From 2-02-FULL-43-11-A sp964477065 (GTDB taxonomy: Bacteria; Patescibacteriota; Microgenomatia; UBA1406; HO2-37-13b): a DNA stretch of 9,609 nt. The stretch covers positions 1 to 9,609 of the forward strand of contig CAYZCU010000031.1 of NCBI GenBank assembly GCA_964477065.1. The letters run 5' to 3'. The notes under the pieces are model-generated. The model was not told the origin of the DNA. It made no database searches and saw only the letters and a list, made by a program, of their open reading frames with translations. Positions 5,334 to 9,609 of this stretch are shown here, piece after piece (within the stretch, counting starts at the first letter, position 1; every line of letters begins with the position of its first letter). The position numbers and the translations under genes were made by a program.

Positions 5334-6351
5334 TCAGAGCTTGACGGACTGAAGGACTTCCTGTATCTGTCGATTAAGCTCCTCGATAGATCCTAATCTT
5401 TTTTCTCTTTCTGGATCTGTAGATTTCAACAAAATTGCATTGATTCGTTCAAGGAAATCAGGATGGATCATGGCTGTGGCTTGCAACCACTCTGCAGGTT
5501 CCAAGGGCTGAAGTGTACGATTTTCAAACAGATCTTTACTTGCTTTTGGATACAAAATTTCAAAAACGAGCAGTGCAAATTTTCGTTCGTCATCAGCTGG
5601 GGAATAGGTAAAGGTTTCATTCGAATCATGACCATGGTATACAATGCCAATTTTTTTACATGTTTCAATATCAATGATTTTTGGTATGCCATTTTCGTTG
5701 AAAATAATATTTTCTGAATGGAGATCTCCATGTATATAACCCTGATCATGAATGTATGTCATTGCTGAAGCAATTTGGTCAAAAATGTGAGCACATTCAG
5801 CAATTGTTGAAGCTTTGCTGGACCAATCATGCAAGGTGTTTCCACCCAGATACTCCATGATGAAGTAGAGGNNNNNNNNNNGCAAGTCTCCCATGACGTA
5901 GTGCCATATCATAGATTACTGCAATATTAGGGTGCTGAAATCGTGCTAAATGCTGTGCCTCAGCGAGGAGAGATGTTGAATAGGAGTAGTTGTGCTTCGC
6001 TACGACAGTGCGACCTGTCTTTCGATCAAACATTTTATGGATTGTCTCCATAACTGCAATCGCGCTATCATGTTCACCCAATTGAGTTTCAACATATCGT
6101 GGACCACCTTCAAATGGCAATTCATCCATTGATACATATCTGTCACCCACCTTGATGACATGACGAATATGAGGAAGTGTTCTGTAGTCTCTTATATGTA
6201 TCGGCCCATTGGGGAAATCTTTCTTAAGAGCGAAAAAGTCATCAGTAACTCGAACGACTTCATCTGGATTATGGATGGTGAGCTTTATATCATAAAGTTC
6301 GAGTCCATTACCAATTCGTTCTTTGTTTTCCTCGCCGTCTGCTTCGCTCAT
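5334..6351 (-). CDS. protein kinase-like protein, interrupted by a 10-N assembly gap
   Basis: Two reading frames on either side of the Ns at 5872-5881 together make one kinase domain. The N-terminal half has about 90 residues of non-kinase sequence, a degenerate nucleotide loop (LGEHDSA), the lysine of TVVAKHN and the helix/strand RFQHPNIAVIYDM. After the gap come YFIMEYLGG, the catalytic loop YIHGDLHSEN, KIIDIE in place of DFG, and a normal C-lobe helix. HGDLHxEN lacks the arginine of HRD but keeps the Asp and Asn. Coding lengths on the two sides (470 and 538 nt) fit together only if the true gap is a multiple of three. With no missing bases the protein is about 335 residues. There is no membrane segment or sensor domain. 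The start at 6351 follows an extended -10 box. Confidence 0.8.
5872..5881. other. assembly gap (10 Ns)
   Basis: Ten unresolved bases lie within the kinase gene. The flanking text GRL / LYFIMEY is nearly continuous with the usual kinase pattern, so the real gap is probably 0 or a few codons, and 10 is a placeholder length. Confidence 0.95.
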
Positions 6352-6360
6352 ATATATGTG

Positions 6361-6369
6361 AGTATAACA
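6361..6369 (-). promoter_or_regulatory. extended -10 promoter of the kinase gene
   Basis: The minus strand reads TGTTATACT (-10 at 6361-6366), then 9 nt (CACATATAT) to the ATG at 6351. It lies in the 60-nt gap between the kinase start and the stop of the DUF1428 gene. Confidence 0.65.
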
Positions 6370-6411
6370 AATGTGGAGAATTTCGAATGTTACCTCAAAT
6401 GAAGCAAGACT

Positions 6412-6792
6412 CTACCCCTCCACCTCAACCTGAAAGCCACCATACGCCATTCGCTTCATATCAAATGGCATGGTCATGTCTTCCTTTCCTTCCATCTGCT
6501 TGCCCATCTCTTCCATCACCTTGGCGTTGACTTCATCTCGATGTTCTTTTGATTTGAAGACGATAAATGAAAACCATACTGTTTCATCTTTGGTGGCACC
6601 AGCCATCTCAGTGAAGGCACGGGCTTTTTCACCGCCCATTTCTTGGGGGACAAGGTCATTGCCACGACATTCATAGTATTCAAGCGCACCACATTTCATC
6701 CAGGTATCTCGGCCCTCTTCTGCCATTTTTTTGTATTCTTCAGTCTTGCCTTCTGGAATCACAAGCACAAATCCGTCTACATATTTAGCCAT
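6412..6792 (-). CDS. DUF1428 (YbaA-like) family protein
   Basis: This 126-residue protein closely follows the YbaA pattern: YVDGFVLVIPEGK at the N-terminus, YKKMAEEGRDTWMKCGALEYYECRG, then VWFSFIVFKSKEHRDEVNAKVM, and the C-terminal MPFDMKRMAYGGFQ signature. The family has a dimeric alpha/beta (ferredoxin-like) barrel and no established reaction. The start at 6792 lies one base after the TAA of the VOC gene (TAATATG), and no promoter or Shine-Dalgarno intervenes. It is probably translated from the VOC transcript by reinitiation. This pair is one of the few clear operons in the window. Confidence 0.9.
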   Translation of the reverse strand: MAKYVDGFVLVIPEGKTEEYKKMAEEGRDTWMKCGALEYYECRGNDLVPQEMGGEKARAFTEMAGATKDETVWFSFIVFKSKEHRDEVNAKVMEEMGKQMEGKEDMTMPFDMKRMAYGGFQVEVEG

Positions 6793-6793
6793 A

Positions 6794-7222
6794 TTAGTTG
6801 TTGGGGGAAAACTCTATAATCCACTCAATCCCGTATCTGTCTCGAAACATCCCAGCATATGAGCCCCATGGACTGTCTCCCATGGGTCCTTCGACATCTC
6901 CGCTAACGGAGAGGCCAGTGAATAATCTGTCTGCTTCTTCTTTACTTTCCGTACGCACCAAAATCTTGCTTCGATTCTCCTGCTCATTGACGCGTCCCAT
7001 GACTTCTGGAACATCATTAGCTATCAGTAAGGTCTCTGCCCCAATAGGTAAAGCAATATACATGATTTTGTTTTCTTCTTGTTCTGGAATGGGGAACTGT
7101 TCGCTTGCAAGGTCTTTGAAGCGCACTACTTTCGTAAATTCTCCGCCGAATACTGACTTGTAAAAGATGAATGCTTCTTCAGCATTCCCGTTGAAGTTAA
7201 TCCAAGGATGTAATGTTGACAT
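6794..7222 (-). CDS. PhnB-like VOC (glyoxalase/dioxygenase superfamily) protein
   Basis: This 142-residue protein shows the PhnB-type features: LHPWINFNGNAEEAFIFYKSVFGGEF at the N-terminus (about residues 4-29, split here only by its length), MYIALPIGAETLLIANDVP in the middle, and SPWGSYAGMFRDRYGIEWI at the C-terminus. Such proteins are metal-binding barrel dimers, often annotated as 3-demethylubiquinone methyltransferase-like, but their actual reactions are mostly unknown. The start at 7222 (MSTLHPW) is preferred to ATG 7258, because an extended -10 lies 6 nt upstream of 7222. It is the first gene of an operon with the DUF1428 gene. Confidence 0.88.
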   Translation of the reverse strand: MSTLHPWINFNGNAEEAFIFYKSVFGGEFTKVVRFKDLASEQFPIPEQEENKIMYIALPIGAETLLIANDVPEVMGRVNEQENRSKILVRTESKEEADRLFTGLSVSGDVEGPMGDSPWGSYAGMFRDRYGIEWIIEFSPNN

Positions 7223-7228
7223 AGGGAT

Positions 7229-7237
7229 ATGATAGCA
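7229..7237 (-). promoter_or_regulatory. extended -10 promoter of the VOC-DUF1428 operon
   Basis: The minus strand reads TGCTATCAT (-10 at 7229-7234), then ATCCCT and the ATG at 7222, a 6-nt spacing as at most starts in this window. Confidence 0.6.
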
Positions 7238-7299
7238 GATGGGGGTGGTGGACTCCACGCTTTTTGTGTTTAAGGGATGAAATTTCTTAATGAATAGAT

Positions 7300-7812
7300 T
7301 TAGAAAGAGGCTTCATGAAGGTAAAATCGCCAAAGCTTCTTCATGTCTTTTCTTGATAAAATTTCCTCAACTTCGTCTTTAGGTACCCATATAAATGTAG
7401 CAATTGCCTGTTCTTCTTCTGATACAGCTTGTTGTTCCATGTCTCTTAATTTTGCAAAAACTAAATGATAATGAGCTAAGCGGTTTTCATGCTTAACAAC
7501 ATGATAAAAAAGTCCATGCGAAACGCACTCCAGTTGCTGTATTTGTAAGACATTTCTATATCCCGTCTCTTCTAATATTTCTTGACACACATTCTCTTGT
7601 ATTGATTTTCCAGATTCGATACCACCAGTCAATAATCCACACCACCCATTGTTCCATTTTGCTATCAGATATTGTTCATTGACGGGATGTTGAATAATTA
7701 CAGCTACATTGTCTCGTTCGATTATTGATTCACCTTCCCGAAAATTGTCCAACCCTCCGCTTTCATTAATATCAGCGTCCGGAAAAAGTTTTAGCACGTC
7801 TGATTTAGTCAT
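7300..7812 (-). CDS. Nudix hydrolase-like protein with a degenerate Nudix box
   Basis: This 170-residue protein has an N-terminal extension of about 30 residues, then VAVIIQHPVNEQYLIAKW and a Nudix box at residues 63-85. Compared with GX5EX7REUXEEXGU, the first Glu is Lys69 and the Arg is Gln77, while Glu78, Glu81, Glu82 and Gly84 are kept. The three retained glutamates could still bind Mg2+, so reduced or altered activity is more likely than none. The core after the box (AHYHLVFAKLRD) looks normal. Start 7812 has TATAAT 6 nt upstream. The gene stands alone, with 77 nt downstream to the VOC start and 195 nt upstream to the next gene. Confidence 0.85.
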   Translation of the reverse strand: MTKSDVLKLFPDADINESGGLDNFREGESIIERDNVAVIIQHPVNEQYLIAKWNNGWCGLLTGGIESGKSIQENVCQEILEETGYRNVLQIQQLECVSHGLFYHVVKHENRLAHYHLVFAKLRDMEQQAVSEEEQAIATFIWVPKDEVEEILSRKDMKKLWRFYLHEASF

Positions 7813-7818
7813 TGTAAA

Positions 7819-7827
7819 ATTATATCA
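7819..7827 (-). promoter_or_regulatory. extended -10 promoter of the second Nudix gene
   Basis: The minus strand reads TGATATAAT (-10 at 7819-7824), then TTTACA and the ATG at 7812. It is identical in its nine bases to the tRNA-Cys promoter at 9073-9081. Confidence 0.75.
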
Positions 7828-7948
7828 GTTTTATTTGCTCAGGAGGGTGAGCCGAGTTTGGACTGGCTATCAATATTTGTAGCACACTCACTCTATGTTT
7901 AAACCCTCTTCAAACATTGTTAAAGCGTAGGGTATCTTCGGAAGATTG

Positions 7949-7964
7949 TCACCAGTATTGGTGA
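7949..7964 (-). terminator. hairpin after the 8008-8991 gene, possible terminator
   Basis: TCACCA and TGGTGA form a 6-bp stem with a 4-nt loop, 43 nt after the stop codon at 8008. On the minus strand no U-run follows; on the plus strand AGTTTT does. It may mark transcript ends on either strand, or be a processing or stability hairpin. A smaller inverted repeat (GCTCA/TGAGC, 7837-7852) is the only other structure I see in 7828-8007. Confidence 0.3.
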
Positions 7965-8007
7965 AGTTTTAAACCCAGATTGGATTATTTCGGAATACAT
8001 CAAAAAG

Positions 8008-8991
8008 TTATATTACTCGGATTTTCTTGAAATTCTTACCGTTAAGGCCCTTGATTTCAACAGAAGTCCATTCTGCTTTTATTTTCTCTATCTGCGATGG
8101 TGACAGGATAGTTTCAATAAAACTATCACCTCGTCTCTTTAATGCACCGACTCCTACCCAAAAACGCACAATTGAAGTTTTAGTAGTTCCTATGGGTATG
8201 ACATTAGGCTTAAAAAAAGTTGCGAAGGCGGTTATGTTTGCGTTTGTATAAGATGGCCTTATACGATGTTGCTTTTCTTGGAGGTTATAGTAAGCATAGT
8301 GCATGAGATCGATTTTTTCTCTCCAAAGAGGATCTTCAGCCTGCTCAGGAGTTAACTTTACATTCATCTCAATAGAGCGGATGGCATCTTCTGACAGTGG
8401 CTCGGGGTTAGCTTCTCTAGCTTTTTTTAATTTATCCATTTCAATCTTCAAACCTTCTTGAAAAGCCCCGTCGTTTTCATATTGAGATCGTTCGAGAAAC
8501 GTTTCAAACTTTAGGTTTGATGGTAACCAAGGCTTGATAAATTCTAGTAAATCAGTAAAACTCTTTCGATATGTATCAAGATCACTCTGGGGGATATTAT
8601 TCATTTGGCTAATGACGACTTCGTCAAACCAAAATATAAGCTCAACCCCCTTAGGGTACATTGTACAGACAGGTCTAAGCCATTTAGCAATATGGATCAT
8701 TGTAAATAGTTCTGCCCAATCTACTTCAGGCGTCTCCTCCAACCGCCACAACTTATAGCCTCCAAATGGCCATGTTATTTGAATTGGTTCCTTGTTTGCT
8801 ATATTTTGTTCCAGTGCAGATTTGATAATTTTCTGATTCTCTTCTGGGATAGAATACTTTCTGAATTTCTTTGACAAGAGGGTAGTAAAGATAGTTTGTA
8901 CCAACTCATTATCATCACTAGGCTTAGTTTCAGACAAGAAAGGACACTTGAGTAGCTCAAGTTGGGATAAAATGTAATCTTGTGTTTTCAT
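8008..8991 (-). CDS. Dit1/PvcA isonitrile synthase-like protein (tentative)
   Basis: This 327-residue soluble protein has no membrane segment. Residues 69-151 line up with the conserved part of the pyoverdine/dityrosine biosynthesis (Dit1/PvcA, PF05141) family: P69-I70 then PFGGYK (75-80), PEVDWAE (88-94; D91, A93, E94), YPKGVEL (112-118), D123 and Y141. Its length is near the roughly 330 residues I recall for PvcA. That family makes isonitriles from an amino acid and ribulose 5-phosphate. The C-terminal half matches less clearly, and I do not see the family's TPWH motif. I recall similar hypothetical proteins in Patescibacteria, so this may be a distinct branch with another activity. The only ATG near the N-terminus is 8991, directly after tRNA-Cys; there is no Shine-Dalgarno. 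Confidence 0.6.
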   Translation of the reverse strand: MKTQDYILSQLELLKCPFLSETKPSDDNELVQTIFTTLLSKKFRKYSIPEENQKIIKSALEQNIANKEPIQITWPFGGYKLWRLEETPEVDWAELFTMIHIAKWLRPVCTMYPKGVELIFWFDEVVISQMNNIPQSDLDTYRKSFTDLLEFIKPWLPSNLKFETFLERSQYENDGAFQEGLKIEMDKLKKAREANPEPLSEDAIRSIEMNVKLTPEQAEDPLWREKIDLMHYAYYNLQEKQHRIRPSYTNANITAFATFFKPNVIPIGTTKTSIVRFWVGVGALKRRGDSFIETILSPSQIEKIKAEWTSVEIKGLNGKNFKKIRVI

Positions 8992-8992
8992 G

Positions 8993-9066
8993 AGATGCGG
9001 GTAGGAATTGAACCTACGTCTCTTGCTTTGCAGACAAGCGCCTGAATCCGTCTCGGCTACCGCATC
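8993..9066 (-). tRNA. tRNA-Cys (anticodon GCA)
   Basis: A full cloverleaf folds on the minus strand. The acceptor stem is GATGCGG with CCGCATC. The D stem is GCC with GGC. The anticodon stem is CTTGT with GCAAG (one U-G pair), around loop CTGCAAA with anticodon GCA. The T stem is GTAGG with CCTAC, around TTCAATT. The discriminator is U73, the identity base for cysteine. The 3' CCA is not encoded (the next bases are CAT), so a CCA-adding enzyme is needed. The extended -10 promoter lies 6 nt before the first tRNA base, and the downstream coding sequence begins at the second base after U73. Confidence 0.95.
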
Positions 9067-9072
9067 AAGATT

Positions 9073-9081
9073 ATTATATCA
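9073..9081 (-). promoter_or_regulatory. extended -10 promoter of tRNA-Cys
   Basis: The minus strand reads TGATATAAT (-10 at 9073-9078), then AATCTT and G1 of the tRNA. The spacing predicts that transcription starts at or within a base of the mature 5' end. No good -35 is seen; CAATGA lies at the right distance but matches poorly. Confidence 0.7.
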
Positions 9082-9174
9082 AACAACATTCAAAATCATT
9101 GTTTTCGTTCCTATAGTTAATGCAGTTGCTCTTCGCCAAACAATTGGAGATGTAAGTGGAGTTCAGATTAGCAA

Positions 9175-9609
9175 CTATTTATCTAGTCCAAGTTTTTTCA
9201 TCTCAGCTTGAAATCTTTGATCAGATAAAATTTTGTCAATACTCTTGATGTTTAAATAAGCATTTTCAATGAGAGTGTCCTTATATTGGTTTCTTTGACT
9301 TTGAGTTGATGATGGAGAAAACCAAGTGATATCAATAAGCATGTTGTCCTTATCTAATGCCGTTGCACTTAAAACTCTAGCTTTAGCATAAAATTCCTTG
9401 CTCAAATCTAATGGCTCAGCCGAAAGGAAGTTGGTAATGAGACCTGTCTTGTATTTAAGAAAATTTGTGAGATCTGAGTTCCTTGTCTCAATAATCATTT
9501 CTGCTACTCTTCGATTACATAGAATCTCTTCTAAAAATTGTTGGCTTAGCTTTTTCTTTTCAGTTATTTCAAGAGTTGCTCTGATTCTTTTCTCGAATAA
9601 AATCCAGAA
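9175..9609 (-). CDS. unidentified soluble protein, C-terminal part (runs off the window end)
   Basis: The frame is open from the window edge (9609) to the TAG at 9175, giving 144 residues. The ATG at 9498 is therefore an internal methionine, not a demonstrated start. The visible part is mostly helical and charged: an ITEKKKLSQQFLEEIL helix, RNSDLTNFLKYKTGLITNFL, a short strand MLIDITWFSP, and a C-terminal helix ending KKLGLDK. There is no signal peptide, transmembrane segment or motif I know. It ends 94 nt before the tRNA-Cys promoter, and that stretch holds no clear terminator. Confidence 0.6.
   Translation of the reverse strand, partial: FWILFEKRIRATLEITEKKKLSQQFLEEILCNRRVAEMIIETRNSDLTNFLKYKTGLITNFLSAEPLDLSKEFYAKARVLSATALDKDNMLIDITWFSPSSTQSQRNQYKDTLIENAYLNIKSIDKILSDQRFQAEMKKLGLDK

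Noticed and set aside
5827..6351. Two separate kinase-related genes on either side of the Ns.
   Set aside because: The halves complement each other as one kinase domain; the frame change comes only from the arbitrary length of the gap.
6813..6818. Plus-strand TATAAT near 6815 as a promoter.
   Set aside because: It lies inside the VOC coding sequence with no plus-strand gene downstream; probably chance.
478..7812. Integron cassette array.
   Set aside because: Intergenic gaps are mostly too short for attC sites, no repeated GTTRRRY/RYYYAAC pairs are seen, and there is no integrase.
9496..9498. ATG 9498 as the start of the last gene.
   Set aside because: The frame stays open to the window edge with protein-like sequence, so this is probably an internal methionine.

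Overview
The window looks like a compact chromosomal stretch from an uncultured bacterium with small genes. A member of the Patescibacteria (candidate phyla radiation, Parcubacteria-like) is my best guess. The grounds are very short intergenic gaps, many single-domain proteins of 80-190 residues, a small three-helix membrane protein of a type I associate with that group, and a 10-N scaffold join typical of a metagenome assembly. The standard code (11) reads all genes without internal stops. No mobile element, CRISPR array or phage gene is visible.

Layout. 1-274 (-) is the 5' part of a YggT membrane protein with a textbook Shine-Dalgarno. 478-1633 (-) holds a DUF1801 protein, a TehB-like methyltransferase and a small orphan protein behind a promoter that overlaps a perfect 16-bp palindrome. 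1685-3975 (-) holds a three-helix membrane protein, a PF06042 nucleotidyltransferase, a secreted excalibur protein, a Nudix hydrolase and a MOSC protein. 4003-5320 alternates strands: a possible ADP-ribosyltransferase-fold protein (+), a frameshifted nucleoside 2-deoxyribosyltransferase-like gene (-) and a cupin (+). 5334-7812 (-) holds a protein kinase interrupted by the assembly gap, a DUF1428/YbaA protein, a PhnB-like VOC protein and a second, degenerate Nudix protein. 8008-9066 (-) is a 327-residue protein resembling the Dit1/PvcA isonitrile synthases, starting 2 nt after tRNA-Cys(GCA). 9175 to the end (-) is an unidentified partial gene.

The most striking pattern is in the control regions. 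Ten starts (894, 1990, 2881, 3397, 3975, 4860, 4913, 6351, 7222, 7812) have a -10 hexamer (TATAAT, TATACT, TACAAT or TATCAT) 5-9 nt before the ATG, usually exactly 6. Nine of the ten carry the extended -10 TGn motif, and none has a ribosome binding site. This predicts leaderless mRNAs and mostly one promoter per gene. The same element sits 6 nt before the mature 5' end of tRNA-Cys.

The genes do not form one recognisable pathway. Nucleotide clean-up (two Nudix proteins, the deoxyribosyltransferase-like protein), small-molecule modification (methyltransferase, nucleotidyltransferase, MOSC, VOC, cupin) and one kinase suggest an accessory islet of independently transcribed housekeeping or detoxification genes. 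That grouping is inference.
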